A stretch of 64,000 nucleotides of DNA from Rotaria sp. Silwood1 (taxonomy: Eukaryota > Rotifera > Eurotatoria > Philodinida > Philodinidae), in contig CAJNOP010000172.1 of assembly GCA_905250075.1 (NCBI GenBank), forward strand, positions 248,001 through 312,000, in the 5' to 3' direction. Below, one piece after another: positions 22,431-35,150 of the stretch; positions within the stretch are counted from its first letter, which is position 1, and each line of letters begins with the position of its first letter. The notes beneath the pieces are model-generated. The model was not told where the DNA came from. It made no database searches and saw only the letters and a list, made by a program, of their open reading frames with translations. The translations under genes and the position numbers were made by a program.

Positions 22431-23340
22431 TCAATATGTTAATTCATTCAATTTCATCCGGTGCAAATTTGTATAAACGATAGGCGGTCGTTTGTATTCA
22501 TTAATTTCAGTTGAATTATTTCCGAATAAATGATCTAGAGGTGCAATAACACTATCAGTATGTGGACAATTAAATATAACGATGCCATAACGGTAACTAG
22601 GTTTACGGTGTCTAACTCGACGTGGAACTGAATACTACAAACCATTTGTCACCCATTCTAATGCATCACTGATATGACATAGAAATGTGTTTGGATGAGC
22701 AGGTACATCTATCCATTCATTATTTCCACGTGTTTTAATTTTCAAGACACCAACTGGATCTAATAAGCTGATAGCTAGAAAACCAATATCTGTGTATTCG
22801 GGACATTCACCGCCTGTTGGATATCTCAGTAATAAGATAGTCGGTTCACGATGAAATTTATCTTCTAAAAAATGTCGATCTTTTCCGAGTGCTAATGCAA
22901 ATGCTTGATAGAGTATATTTTCAGTAGATGACATTAATTTAAAATGAGAATTTATTACATCTTTCTATCCTGGAATTTCATTTTCTTCGAGCCATTGATT
23001 CTTTGCATAACTATCACCATCTTCATTACCCATATATATCCATTCACGTAACTTACCTGATTCCAAGTTTTTGCTGCACACATAACCACGATTATCCACT
23101 TTGTGTTTTTTTAGATATTTTATATTTTATGCCTACAGGTAACTCAGAGAAACGTAATAATTAGTGAAGTGTCTGCGAATCATTAACAAAAGTCGGTAGT
23201 TTCGACCTGGTAACATAAAATGCGCCGATATTTTTGCATGCATGTGCTATTTTATTGATAGTAAAAAGCATTTCATGATTTTGTGATTTATAAAATAGCA
23301 ATGAATCAATAGTTGGAATTTCGATTGTGTTCGATAACAA
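22431..23340 (-). pseudogene. 2OG-Fe(II) dioxygenase (isopenicillin N synthase-like) pseudogene
   Basis: Read leftward from about 23340, the N-terminal DIOX_N region is IEIPTIDSLLFY, then KIAHACKNIGAFYV and LPVGIKYKIS. Next come DNRGYV, KLREWIYMGNEDG, a linker, REPTILLLRYP, the metal region CPEYTDIGFLAISLLD, WIDVPAHPNTFLCHISDALE and the RHRKPSYRYGIVIF end. This is the plant/bacterial 2-oxoglutarate- or IPNS-type oxygenase order. Lesions are TAA at 23161-23163, a frameshift near 23105-23115, TAG at 22965-22967 (Trp expected after PG) and TAG at 22635-22637. The first iron ligand His is Tyr (YTD for HTD) and the second His is Arg (VPRRVRH for PHRV). The frame ends at TGA 22431-22433. In life such enzymes oxidise small molecules in the cytosol; this copy is dead. 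Animals rarely carry this subfamily, so acquisition by transfer is likely. Confidence 0.85.
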
Positions 23341-23350
23341 AACGAATAAG

Positions 23351-24659
23351 TTAATTTACACAAAGTTAAAAAAAGATTTGAAATAGAAGATAATAGCAAT
23401 ACTACTCAATGAAAATCAGCCTAACACTTGTGTTAAAACAATTTGTGATAGTCTTAAAATGTAGGAATCACGTATAGATCTTGCACTAGCTCAGAAGAAG
23501 AAGAGCAATAGATCAAATCCAAGAAAATTAGAATATTCGATAAGATAAACAGAAGAAAAAATATTTACTGAACATGTTGTAACTTAACAAAATCGAAAAC
23601 CTTATATATATCAAATTGTATTCCCTATAAAAAATAGCATCTTGCACAAGATAAAGGCGTATTACGTGAAACAAGAATACAGAAACTTGTTCGAAACCAA
23701 TTCAAAAAATTACCAAAACAAAAGTTGTCAGCACAGTATTTATGACATTGAAATATGCAACACGATCTATCTATCTTTATTGTACATGAGAACTCTGTAG
23801 TGATATGTCTTTCATTGGAAATGCTATATTCTGTTTAGATTTGTAAAGGCATGAGATGTATGTCTCAATGAATTTGTCTGGGCCTATATTAAAAGAGGAC
23901 AGAGAAAAAAAAGACAATTATTGAATTTTTGGATTTCGTTCGAACTTTCGTTTCTTGCTCTAGATTTTCACAATGATTGTTACTTGCGTTTCATAAAAGA
24001 TTTGATTCAAACAAGTGCTGATTTGTGTCAAGAGAAAATAGATTCTAGTGAAGAATTTTCATCATGCTAGTTAACATCTTTGACAATTTCAAGGTCGTTT
24101 GCTTGTAGTAGGTTATTAATATGTAAGATTTAAGATAATCAATCTGAGCTGCAACCAACATGTTGCATCCAAGTTTGCGTCGACTTTTTTTATCGTAATA
24201 TAAGATACAAAAAAATATCGTTCTATTTTGTCGTTAAGTCTTGATGAAAAAAACATAGACGGAACTAGTCATGGAATTCCATAATTGAATACAAAACTTA
24301 TTAAGGTTTATTTCAAATTCTATTTTGTTCTTCATTCTTTCCAGAACGAAAAAATCTTTTGCAGCAATTTAAGCAATATTACTCGGCACTAGGACTATTC
24401 CCAGTATAAATGTCAGTGACGATAATTTTTCATATAGCTTTTTAGAAACTATTAAATTTATTATGAACCAAATGAGGTAGTGATCAGTTCCAGTTGAAAT
24501 GATTAAAAACAGCAAGTAACTTTAGTTCATTTGATTTTACACAGATAGTCTAGCTACTCAAACCAGTTTTCACGAATCTTTTAGGTCAAACAATTGCATA
24601 GCTAATTTTCTGCACTCAGATAAAGCAAAATGCCAAAAAACCTACAAACATGTATATAC
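23351..24659. other. AT-rich interval, no supported gene
   Basis: A faint coding-like stretch lies at about 23580-23760 on the plus strand, interrupted by stops. Otherwise nothing was recognised. Confidence 0.35.
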
Positions 24660-24905
24660 TTATCTTCGGAGGATATTTTCGGTGAGAGAAGAATTGACAA
24701 CTAATGCGATGATAATATTGATGACTAACAGACTAGTGAAATAGGGTAATGGCATGATCTTTGTATAAGTGCCTCTCAGATTTCTGCCAAAAGGAAATAT
24801 TGCGAGAATATTAATAAGTAATTCGATGATTCATGCTGCAGTATACGCCATATTCCGCTCAAGCTCAACGAAAATGAAGCATGCATATAAATAAGTTATC
24901 ACTGG
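24660..24905 (-). pseudogene. Multi-pass membrane protein relic
   Basis: Read leftward from about 24905 (after a possible GACCAG acceptor), the frame gives YLYACFIFVELERNMAYTAA, then an in-frame TGA where Trp would fit, then IIELLINILAIFPFGRN, TKIMPLPYFTSLLVINIIIA and a short tail to TAA at 24660-24662. It has two to three membrane helices and a basic tail, with the look of the last exon of a small rotifer membrane protein. The family is not recognised. One nonsense mutation suggests decay. Confidence 0.4.
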
Positions 24906-25501
24906 TCGTTGAGATCAACTAGAAAACAACGAAATTGAATCCTTTCGACAAATAATTGATTATTAGATATTATTTTGCCATTAAGTGGTTCTTATCGAAA
25001 TATTTCTATTTGTGTAAGATGACCAGGGAGAATACGATAAGCTCACACAGGACAGTATGTATGAATCGAAACAATGAATCGAACTAAACTGAGGAGGCAT
25101 GCAAGTTTCCTTACAAAGTAACATGAGTAAGCTATGCAATACAGTACTGATTGAATTTTATTATTCTAGTATCATAAAAGCTTTGAATACAATTCTTAGA
25201 GAATAGAGCAGCAAAATGTGATGGAACTATTTAACTCCAAATGAGAAAAGGCACCATATTTGAGTGGATATGGTTACTTCCGTGACACTGAATAGTACGA
25301 TGAAGAACTTCTGAAAGGAATATTATCTCTTTATAATTTGGGAAAATACCATTACATACTTGTAAACGACAAAATAAAAATTAGTAAGACAATTTAATTT
25401 TTGTCACTTTATTAATATTGAAAGTACTAAAAGGTGGACTTTTTCCATTCTTTTTTTACATGGATAGTTGACATGAGCTTACCTTTATTCGCAATGGAAA
25501 G

Positions 25502-25760
25502 ATGAATGATTTTCAACATGGAGAAAAGGTCATCGATCATATGAGAGATCTTGATCAATCGAGCGAAGAAAGGGAGCAAATAATGTGTGATACTAGTGAG
25601 AATATGATATGCGGACCAGAAGAGAATAGCACATCATACATAGTACTAGTGAGCCCAGAGAAAGGAATGACAGTGAACACTGACAGAAGACGAAGTTGAG
25701 GCGAACAAAGATCCAGTCGAACCAGATACTGCTAGTTCGAATCCAATTGGACTCGAGTAG
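25502..25760 (+). pseudogene. Hydrophilic acidic ORF with probable frameshift
   Basis: From ATG 25502 the frame reads a charged sequence (DFQHGEKVIDHMRDLDQSSE) to TGA near 25699. Around 25675-25690 another frame continues with TLTEDEVEANKDPVEPDTAS up to TAG at about 25758. Both halves have the same acidic character, which suggests one hydrophilic C-terminal exon broken by an indel. The family is not recognised and confidence is low. Confidence 0.25.
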
Positions 25761-25931
25761 CACTACCTACAACTACTTGAGCAAGAGTAGATAATTGATC
25801 AAAACATGAGTTTTAGACAGTCAGACGAGTCAAATTACAGTTGATATGGGTATAAATTAATACTAGCTAATACCTTTATGAATTACAAGTCCTTTCTTTT
25901 TAATTTTTTTAGTACTGATAGGAATCTCATA

Positions 25932-26138
25932 TCACCATAGACGATGCTTCGTTGCAATATAGAGAATGAAAAAATTGAAGACACAGAAGAAATATATCAT
26001 ATTAAAATGACCCGTTGTAGTAGAGACAGTTAGTGGAATTGCTGTGAAGAAAATAAAATGCTGCGTCATGCAAAGATTAAACAAAACATACAGAATATTT
26101 CGTCGATGATTTTTTGTTATCAAGGCCAATCGCATCAC
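25932..26138 (-). CDS. Two-helix membrane segment, possible exon
   Basis: A 68-codon minus-strand frame gives a basic start (LALITKNHRRN), a helix (ILYVLFNLCMTQHFIFFTAI), a loop, a second helix (MIYFFCVFNFFILYIA) and a basic end (TKHRLW). Alternating hydrophobic and basic blocks look like a genuine membrane-protein exon. No other exon or family was identified. Confidence 0.22.
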   Translation of the reverse strand: MMRLALITKNHRRNILYVLFNLCMTQHFIFFTAIPLTVSTTTGHFNMIYFFCVFNFFILYIATKHRLW

Positions 26139-26139
26139 T

Positions 26140-27383
26140 TTTTTTAGAAAAGCACTTATAATTTAATCAGTTGTCTTCCCTTTAAGATTTGACAGCATTC
26201 GACAATCTTATCGAGAATCAATTAGAATTTTGTTTGTTTTCAGCCTTTGACTATTGCAGTCAGTTTTTAAAAATAATTTGACACGACACATATCTCGACA
26301 ATTTTTTTCCTTTCTGTTCTATTTTTTTTTTGAGTCTGGTTTTCGAATTAATTATTTTCTCTTATTACTTAAAAATGATTATTATGAAAAATTAGCCCAT
26401 TTTTTTTCAATTGAACTCATTATCAAGGTTAGAGATAAGGCAAAGAAGAGATCTGTTTCATTCTTATGCACCAATGAAGTTGCTGCGAAATCAAAAGGTT
26501 TATTCAGACTGAAAAACAACTCAATGAGAATAATTAGGAAGAGAAAAAAATATCACATGTTCAAACATGAATGTAAATATAACTATGTCAGTATAGTTGA
26601 AAGAAGAGGAAATATATAAAGAATGAACTGTAACAGGTGCTCAGAAAAATGAACAGAGACTGACAAATGAAAACAATAGTATCAACGACAAACGATATTC
26701 AATTGCAACAGATCATTCATGAAAACATAACATCTAAAGACGCTCACGCTTATTTTTCATTTGGAAGAGCTGAACCCAAGTTCGAAGACCGACGTAAAAC
26801 ATACACACAAATAATCGAATCTGAAAATCAACGAAAACCATAAAGAAATAAAAGCTCTAAATGACCATGTTTAATATCATGATAAATTTAAATATAAGAC
26901 CAACCTCCTATTTCAAATATGCTCAATTAAATCAATAATTTTTGCTAGCTACCAACGATACATTAACGTATAAAATGCTGTTCGAAAATAGTTCACAGGC
27001 TAGTTTAATTTTTGATTATTCGTTTGAAGTTATTTTGCTTCATCGTAATCTTCCACCATATTCTCTTCTTGTAAATTGTATTCTTAGTGGCTGAAATATC
27101 CATAATATGTAACGTCTTATGGCGGAATGGCATTCATCAATGGATTATATTACAAGAGGATGTGAGTGGTGTCGGTAGGAATGAGTGGCGAAGTGGAGTA
27201 TTGTTGTGTCCCCTGGATAATTCTGCTGAAAAAAATCCTGGCTACACCGTTACTCATAGGTACAGACGCAAAACACATCCTCACCCAATATGAAGTATTA
27301 AAAATCAATTTTTATCAAGACAGTTAGTATCGAGTTTATGGAAACAGCAATCAAAAATTGTTTTTAAAAAAGAGTAAACGGCT
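26140..27383. other. Intergenic, nothing recognised except a GT-rich hairpin
   Basis: A GT-rich/AC-rich segment lies at about 27155-27295. Open frames in this interval are AT-driven and lack family resemblance. Confidence 0.35.
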
Positions 27384-27840
27384 TTAGCTGTCGATTTTGA
27401 GGGAAAACAGACGACAGGATATATCCTTCTTCAATGAATCTTTTACGAATGACTTAAATTGCTCCTTGGTATAAATATGAAGAATTGCAAGCATGGAAAA
27501 ATGTTGTGGACGAATGCTATTAAATTGTGTATCAGTACCATATTTTATTATGAGTGAATACAGGTTTATTTGCAAAGTGAAGACAATCATTTCGGCATTG
27601 ACAATAACCAGACAAGTGATTTGAATTGAAAATAAACGTAAGAGGTTAATAGTGTGGGTGTCATTATGCTTGATCATGTAATTTATACTTCACAGTGAGT
27701 AAATAATTGAATCAATATATGAATTGAGACCGGAGAAAGCGGTAACGATTTCTTGGAATGGAAGTGAAGCAAAAATTTGTAGAAAAATTTCAATGAGTAA
27801 ATGTTTGAGTGAAGTTAGATTTGTTGTATTATTATTATAA
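27384..27840 (-). pseudogene. F-box protein fragment with internal stop
   Basis: Read leftward from about 27830, the frame gives SLKHLLIEIFLQIFASLPFQ, then EIVTAFSGLNSYIDSIIYSL, the bdelloid-type F-box (compare LEHFPNELLFDVFGYFDARD at 41150-42097). An in-frame TGA follows at about 27686-27688 (Arg CGA expected). The frame then continues NYMIKHNDTHTINLLRLFSI and further to 27384. Only about 150 residues remain of a family usually 300-700 long. F-box proteins recruit substrates to SCF ubiquitin ligases; this copy is truncated and broken. Confidence 0.65.
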
Positions 27841-28667
27841 TCGTAAATGTCATATAAAAGTATAACACATTATTTTTCTCTTTCGTTATACTTGGCTTGA
27901 CATAAAAGCAATATATGGCACAAGAACAATCCATTACGTTAGTTATTTCTTAGGCGACATTCTGTGATGAGAAAGATAAGACACAATTTTTTTTTTGTAT
28001 TTCATAATTTCAAGAGTGATACAGTAATGAAGAGAAAACACTAATGAAATTTCTAAAGGCAAAAATTTTTTACCTATTGGAAATAACAATAATTTTACAA
28101 CAGTCATTACACATATATTTCTCAATGAGATTTGTAATGTTTAAAAAATTCATTTTAATTTTTTTATCACTCTACGAATGAACTTTACAGAAAGCGAGAC
28201 AGAGTTATTTTTTGGTAAAGGTTTTGGGTATGAATATTGTCATGTACGTGAAGGAATAGACTCATACTTTCATGAAAGATCTGTTCGAAAGTGATTGCTG
28301 TTGTTGAGGCGTTACTCTCGCATTTTTGATACACATCGATATGCACGTCTTCGAGACGTTAAATCCAGCGAGCTAAACGAGCAGTCGCACTAACCTGAAC
28401 ACATAGGAAGATTAATACGACGACAAACTCAGGAAAAAAGTTTTCGTCAGACATGATTTCGATATCTAAAGTGAGATGTTGACAAATTCACTGATTTCCA
28501 AAAGCTTTTTTGATCGGATAGCTCTTATAGACGAGACAATCTGTGTCAAAAGGTTGTTAATCTCTGGTCAGTTCAATTAACGAAGTGCCCGCTTCGAAGC
28601 CGATCCATGATTGATATTGAAACGTTTCTACATTGTTGTAAGCATTGCTTCTATTTGTTGATAACTT
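27841..28667. other. Intergenic, no supported gene
   Basis: A short minus-strand frame (27943-28125) and the GC-richer stretch at 28300-28660 do not yield a recognisable protein. Confidence 0.3.
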
Positions 28668-29215
28668 TTGTTCAATCAAACAGCGACCTTGATTCATGTA
28701 CATGCGGCGAGTCCATTGGCGAGCAATCAACCATCAGTTTTCGTACTGATAGTGACCGATGGTGGCGCCAGTTTGAATGAACTGAGTGAGATCAGGTTCG
28801 TCCTTGATTCAATCATTAAACCATCAGATCATCTGAACTTAGGTTTTCTCATCCATCGCTCGTTCATGACATAATCCACAGTAGCTGGTATTGCATTACT
28901 ATGATCTATAAAAAACAGATACTTATCCAGATGCATGATCCTGTCCAGATAATGAATATCGCCTTTTTACAAATCATCCGTGCCATGTGTAACGAAAATG
29001 GCTCACAGAGTCGGTGGTTACCGCAAGATGCTCATCATCAGAGTATTGAAGATAGACCAAATCACACTGAACAACCTGACTCTACTATTCGAATGATGAT
29101 CTTGGGCGAGTTGTTCAATAACATGCAACTGGAGCGATCCAAAATGAAAGAGAAACCTATCTGGGTAAAAGGCATACATGATGTTTTCGATCACTATAAA
29201 ACCTCGTTGTGAGAG
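28668..29215 (+). pseudogene. Possible vWA-domain remnant
   Basis: The frame at 28668-28873 reads ASPLASNQPSVFVLIVTDGG followed by ASLNELSEIRFVLDSIIKPS. A hydrophobic strand ending in TDG followed by an Ile/Leu-rich helix is how the central strand of a von Willebrand A domain looks. A second frame (28901-29212) continues with coding-like composition, ending WVKGIHDVFDHYKTSL. There is no ATG, the upstream frame is broken, and the two parts are not in one frame. The family call rests on one motif. Confidence 0.3.
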
Positions 29216-30261
29216 ATATTGAGGATTGAACTGATCGCTGTAAAACAAAGTGTCATTTTTTGGATAAAGTTTCTATTCGAGTAGAATGGGAAATCTTTCG
29301 CTCGGATGTGGGGCAATAGAAAACGTAAGTGTCACAAAAAGATGAACGCCATCAGGCATTTAGAGAAGCTCCCGATTCTTGATCGTAAATTTAGAAGTGC
29401 TCAAAGTGGTTACGGTCGACGACATGTATATAGATGTCGAAAACTCGATTCGAGTCAGAAAGTCTATTCGACTATTTGATTGCCTACTCATGTATGTGCA
29501 TGTGGAAAATAGCGATTAAGATGAAGAATTTTTGAGCTAGACGCCTGGTACTTGCAAAGTGTCAGAATACACAGATCGTATGTGTCACTTTGGGTAAAGT
29601 ATGACAAATACAATCTGTTAAGGGTATACGTGAATACTCGAAAACTCGAATAGTTCAATGAAACGTTTTGGATTCGAATCGAGTCTTCGATTTCTACACT
29701 GCGAATGGAGAGACTTAGGACAGAAGTTGGTTCGTTTTCATCTTATTGTAGCTTGTTTCAAGGATCTCTATTCACACGATTTAATGATATTACATCAAAG
29801 ACCAAGAAAGAGACCATTTCAAATGGATGATGACAAGGAGGAAAAACAAAGTGCGTCTCGATTTAACTAGAAGTGAGTATGATTGTACTTTACATTTATA
29901 ATCAGAAATTGGAAGAAGTTTTTTCTGAAATAGATCATGTTTTTGTCTGACTTTTTCGTAGAGTATAGATGGATTGAAGCATATGTGAATATTCTGTATT
30001 GGCTTTTTGTTGTTAACATTTTTTAAAGCGGTCGAAAAAATGCAATTGCATACTTTTTTCCTGTTCTCCTAATGTAATAGCGCAACCGTTTGGGCTTTGA
30101 TAATCAATGCACAAGATATTCGAGCCGAAATTCAGAGCATCGAATGTGGATATAGTTCTTTATTTTAATCGTTAGAATAAAATCGAAAAGTAAAATAAAA
30201 TTCTAGATATTACAGAAAATCAAATGAGAAACTGAAGGAAAAAAATCTTCTTGTTTTACAG
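29216..30261. other. Intergenic, no supported gene
   Basis: A 70-codon plus-strand frame (29658-29870) with a charged end may be an exon relic. Short CGAAAACTCGATT-type repeats lie at about 29430-29650. Nothing else was seen. Confidence 0.3.
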
Positions 30262-30975
30262 TTAATTGCCTTCTTCATCTCTTATTAATTCGATAAGAAT
30301 ATTTTCTATCGAATTATCTGAATAATCTTTATACGGATAGGATAGCCGATCGAATTTCTGTTTCCAGCGCCATATCGTTGGATCAATTAAGCTGACTTGT
30401 CTGCCACCCATTTTATTCAGATAAATATGTCGTGCAGCTGGATGTGTTGCTTGAACAAATGCATATTGAAAACCTTTTGATTTTCGAGCATGATCACACA
30501 AGATCCTAGTCATTCGACTAGCTAAACCTTGGCCAGAATGTTCACCTTGAACGGCAGTAGTGATAATATTTAACACTGAATTTGGCTTTAATTCTTTACC
30601 AAAATCACGAGAAATAAACAAATGATTTATTTCATGAAATAAATCACCAATTGCAAGGAAATGTGCAGGACTATTAACATCGTATGGACGTTTGGTATGT
30701 GCAAGAAATAGATCGCCAACGATGGCTGCACCAACAATTTCGCCGGAAGGTAGATGTCGTGCGAGGAAGGACAATTGTTCATCGACAACATCGACTAATA
30801 GTGGCCAAGCACGTTGATGAAATAAAATATCCGATGTAAGTTTATCGAAGACTGCAATTGGATTGTATTTGGTAAATTCTTCAGCAGTGAGTTGAGCACA
30901 TAAACGTGCATCTCTTTCATTGTTGATTACTTCGTATGCATACTCGTTGCTGTCGTCATCTTCGTCGATCATCAT
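30262..30975 (-). CDS. GNAT-family N-acetyltransferase
   Basis: An intronless enzyme predicted to transfer acetyl from acetyl-CoA to an amine; the substrate is unknown. The frame is open from an ATG at 31020, but the hydrophobic LSVLFFFPTIFTS extension looks like untranslated sequence. The ATG pair at about 30972-30975 (MMIDEDDDSNEYAYEVINNE) is the better start, giving about 237 residues. The core has LPSGEIVGAAIVGDLF (strand 4), then SVLNIITTAVQGEHSGQGLA. Here QGEHSGQGLA is the acetyl-CoA-binding motif A (Q/RxxGxG/A). VQATHPAARHIYLNKMGGRQ follows, the motif B helix with the YxxxG ending seen in arylalkylamine-type GNATs. Length and motif order are normal, and no damage is visible. It stands alone between relic regions. 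Confidence 0.85.
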   Translation of the reverse strand: MMIDEDDDSNEYAYEVINNERDARLCAQLTAEEFTKYNPIAVFDKLTSDILFHQRAWPLLVDVVDEQLSFLARHLPSGEIVGAAIVGDLFLAHTKRPYDVNSPAHFLAIGDLFHEINHLFISRDFGKELKPNSVLNIITTAVQGEHSGQGLASRMTRILCDHARKSKGFQYAFVQATHPAARHIYLNKMGGRQVSLIDPTIWRWKQKFDRLSYPYKDYSDNSIENILIELIRDEEGN

Positions 30976-31020
30976 GAGTGATGTGAATATAGTAGGAAAG
31001 AAAAAAAGCACTGACAACAA

Positions 31021-34000
31021 AAAAGAACAAATATTCGTTTCATATATATGCCAAGGCGATGTTTTATTTTTTTTTTCTTTCTTACTATCTCTCTATGTTA
31101 CTCATTTTTTTTCTTCATTTTTTTTGCGTCCTATCCACATACATCTGGTTCTCTTCCTTACTAACATGGTTTAATGTAAGTAGACGTTAGCTTGCATTGT
31201 AATGAGTATATTTGCTCTGCGATGCAATGAACTCGACTATGAAGAAAACGACAAAACGGAAAAATCTAGAATGTTGTCAATGGCTGAAATTCTAGCCATT
31301 CCCGTTGAAAAAGAGACTTCGAATACGGTTTAAAATAATAGTGGGATTTATTCCTTTTGTACGAAATCGAACGTGTGATACTTTTCTAGAATTCAGCTTG
31401 GACTTGGTTCGTTCGACACTGGAGCGCAAAAGAAAAAAACAACAACGAATTCATGTGAAAAAAAAAGAATATTCGAAGTCTTAGTTCTGTTGCCAATGAT
31501 GGTATTCTCTAAAAAGAACCGTATCCCAAAAAACTCATAGAGAGTTTTCGATACATCGTAAGCCTAAAAAATTAATTACAGTAAAGCCTCTAGTTGTGAA
31601 TTGAGAACGAACCTAAAGTGACAAATAGTTCTTTAATTCGCATATACAACTTACGACTTGTACGATGCTTATTCAAACTTCAGATGAAAGAAACGAAACT
31701 ATTAGTTTTTATGTAACGAAATGAGACTGACGTTATGGATCAATTCGTTCATGATCTAAAAAGAAAAAAAAAGAGATGCTATCAGTTTTTAAATATCCGA
31801 CAATACTAGAGATATGATTTATCAGTCTTTTCAAAACGATCTACATATATATTCCTTAAATACAACGTGAATGACAATAATCTATACATATATGTGTTCA
31901 ACGTGAAGCTTTTGATTTGATTCGAGAATCTTCAACCGTATGGTTTTTTTATGAGTAAACGAGTTATAATGATAATCTGAGAACAGAAACTTCTGATGCT
32001 CTCACTGTTTAAAAATTTTAAAAACTAAAATGGTTACATTAAGTCGTCATTTTAATGCCATTTAATGAAACTAGACAAACATAAAAAATAGTCTTGACAC
32101 TAATGATAATTATTATTTGTTGGCAAACGGTTAACAGTATATTTTTCCACATATATTCAAAATTTCGACTGACTTAAAAATGTAAAGATGAGATAGGACT
32201 ACTCCGAAAGTATGAAGTACTTTCAAATTTCGACAGAAAAAAGATGCACAGAAAGAATGATCGGCAAGCAAATAAGTTATACTATATATGTGGACAGTTT
32301 TTAGTTAGCTAAAAATCTCTTACACAGAGCGAAAACAAAGGTCAAAAATAAAAGTTCGAGCACCTAAAATGTTGTTGTGACAAGCTTTGAGCTCTGATCA
32401 CGATCTTCCCATGAAATAGTCTAAAGATTTTTAAAACTTCGAAAACTTTTGGGGAATCTCAAATAAGAAGCAGGAAAACGACTTCGGTTCTTTATTATAC
32501 CTTTTTGAGATTCAAGATACTCGAAAATCCTTTCAATTTTACGATGAAAGACTTTGAAAATTGCAAAAGTATTTTTGTCTATCTATTTAGATATCAACTC
32601 CGTTTTTCTAGCAATATTAATGTCTCATAAAATCCTAGCGATTTCTGAAAGCAATAAAATGGTATTCTTTAATACTTTCAGGTTATTAAAACGAAGACCA
32701 TAGAAAACCAAGAAGGCATAATCAGGGTCACTGGAAGTGTCCGGAAACCTTCTCGGAAAACTCTAAAGAGTTCTGAATGAGCTTTCGAACCTATTGCAGT
32801 TTACCAGGAAACAGTTATTTTCAGAGCGTGCGCCATTTTCACAAAACGCTATGAACATCTCCATGCGATTCAATGAATTCGAGTAGTCGATTGTAATATT
32901 GATAATGAATATTCGATTCAAGCAGCTAACGGTGAGTCAAATGTGAGAATATACTTTGTTTGAATCGTCCAAAAGTCAGTAAACAATTATCCCCATGAAA
33001 TAATAAAAATGGTGACTTTCATGTGAAAAACATGAAAAAATTGGGATTTTTCATTTTTTTATTCCCAGGGTCGCAAGATTGCTTCAGTGGGCTCTTGGTC
33101 ACGCCTCGTCGTGTGTACGACCAAGTGTAAAATAATTAGTGTAGATAAAAATTGGAGAACTAGTGCATTTAAATGTCAAGAAAAAAAATCTGGGTTATTA
33201 AGTGATAATATTTTCAATTATTGTTTCATCGCACGTATACAATAGGTGCAGAATGACAAGATAAAATTATACATAACAATATATCCAAAGTATATAAATG
33301 CACAAGGTCTATATTGTATGTTTTACTCATTCTTATTGATTTTACTAGCAAAGACAAATGCAACATTAATAAGCTTTAAAAGATTTCAAGACAAAATCTT
33401 TCAGACAGAATATAAAGAACAGAGTCATAACTACGCATCAAAAATCTTGGTTGTCAGTATAATAAGAATCATAGATTACATAGCTGGTGGCAATATTTAG
33501 GATAAAATTTATCTAGTAAAATAAAATCTATTATATAGAGAACATTTTCGACAATCGTTTTTTCATTATTGCTTTGATAAAAACTTGAGCTAATACAGCG
33601 GCAGTGAAAATGAAGCAAGAATATTTTGTATTGTACGAGATCATATGATTTGTTTATTAAAAACAAGCGAAAAATTAGAACAATAAACATAACTTGCTGA
33701 AGTTAATAATGATGAGAACTAGTTCTCAGCCAAAACAATAAAATGACTTTTGTAGAGATTTCTGAGTCTTTGTTTAATGTTATATAGCTGTAATAAAATT
33801 TCTCTTGAGTAAGGGAAACAAAAGCATAAATCATGATGCCCAACAATATTATAGAGTATGAAAAAGATCTTCTATTACAAATGACTATTTGAAATCAGAA
33901 TTCAATTTTATTTAATTGAGAAATCGTTTGACGTATATGATATGATTACAAACCATTGGTATTGTTTAAACAAAAGAACGTGGTTAAACTTATATGACGT

Positions 34001-35150
34001 AGAATTCTCAACCAAACTTAACGATTTGTTTCAGCAAATTTACCTTACGTGCGTGGCTACTTCATCTGCTAAAATCATCCCTCTAGCTATTGTCTGTCGC
34101 TAGGTTTTCTGTTAAGAAACCATTTTTAAAATTTGCTTCTTTCTTTTTAGTATCTACGGAAGATAGGCCACAAAATATACTATTTGATTTAACGATATTG
34201 TTTTTATTTTGCTTGTCCCGCCGTGAAGTATCCATTGTCACAAATTTGGTAAAAAAGATCCTGTCATGCTGTAAACTATTTTTTTTTGAATGACATATGA
34301 TTGAAGTTCTACTCAGCTAAAGTTAAAATGTAGACCGGTAAAAACAAACAAAATGCTAGTTAAAAAAATCTATTATGTTTATTATTGGTTAAAAAATAAC
34401 AAATTTTGGATATCAAAATGCGCCTTCCTTTCTGAATGTCCCGTCATGTTTTGTGTGTGAGCGTGAATGCAAGGAGAACATCACCCACACCAACCCTCTT
34501 AGAATAGTAATCCTTGGTTAATTTTAATCCGTATGTGTAGGTGTCCTTTTTTAAAAAAGATAATCTAAAACGAGTCTTGAAGTATAGGGATAAAAATTTG
34601 AATTCATCTTCGGTTTCCTCAAAACGTGTCGAATGTCTTATTAAAGTCATTCTTCCGCCTCGCTAATAGAAGGAGACAGGTGAATTCGTATTTCTACACA
34701 CTATTGTTATAGTTCAGAGTATTTTACTACAGCCTATATCGTGTCAGAAGCAAGCATTTCGTCTTTCGAAATGTCTTTACCGTGCACATTAAACATTACG
34801 TCAAATAACCTCGATTTTTTTGTTGTCTATAAAGACAAAATACTTTTTGAAGAAATCAATACGATTAACTGGTTGATTCTACGTTTCGATGAATCATTTA
34901 TGTATAATACAATCAGAAAATGATATTCAATAAATTCTAGCCAACTAACAAAAAATTTTTCGCTACTTCTGATCTCTTTATAACATGCATCCTTACTTTT
35001 TCTTTCTATTCTTTCAACAAAAAATGACAGACTTTTTCGTGATATGAGTATTCGTTTTTATTAATAGATTAAGTATAGAACATATAAGAAAATTGTTAAA
35101 AGAAAAAAAAAAGTGTCAATTTATTAAAGTTCATCTGAATTCGACGGTTT
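31021..35150. other. 4.1 kb interval with no recognised gene
   Basis: Strongly AT-rich with scattered short frames. A GT/AC hairpin lies at about 34450-34500 (GTGTGTGAGCGTGAATG on the left and ACCCACACCAACCC on the right). A small palindrome TTGGTC / GACCAA lies at about 33094-33125. A sequence resembling a pogo-type end (CAGTAAAGCCTC) at about 31581 has no partner. Nothing else was seen. Confidence 0.4.

Noticed and set aside
25728-25742. AGTTCGAATCC resembling a tRNA B box
   Set aside because: It lies inside an acidic coding-like stretch and has no A box or cloverleaf.
26254-26619. 121-codon frame (plus)
   Set aside because: Poly-Phe and Lys/Arg composition from T- and A-rich DNA; no family or helix pattern convincing enough.
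31577-31600. CAGTAAAGCCTC resembling a pogo-type transposon end
   Set aside because: No matching inverted end or TA-flanked partner was found within several kilobases.
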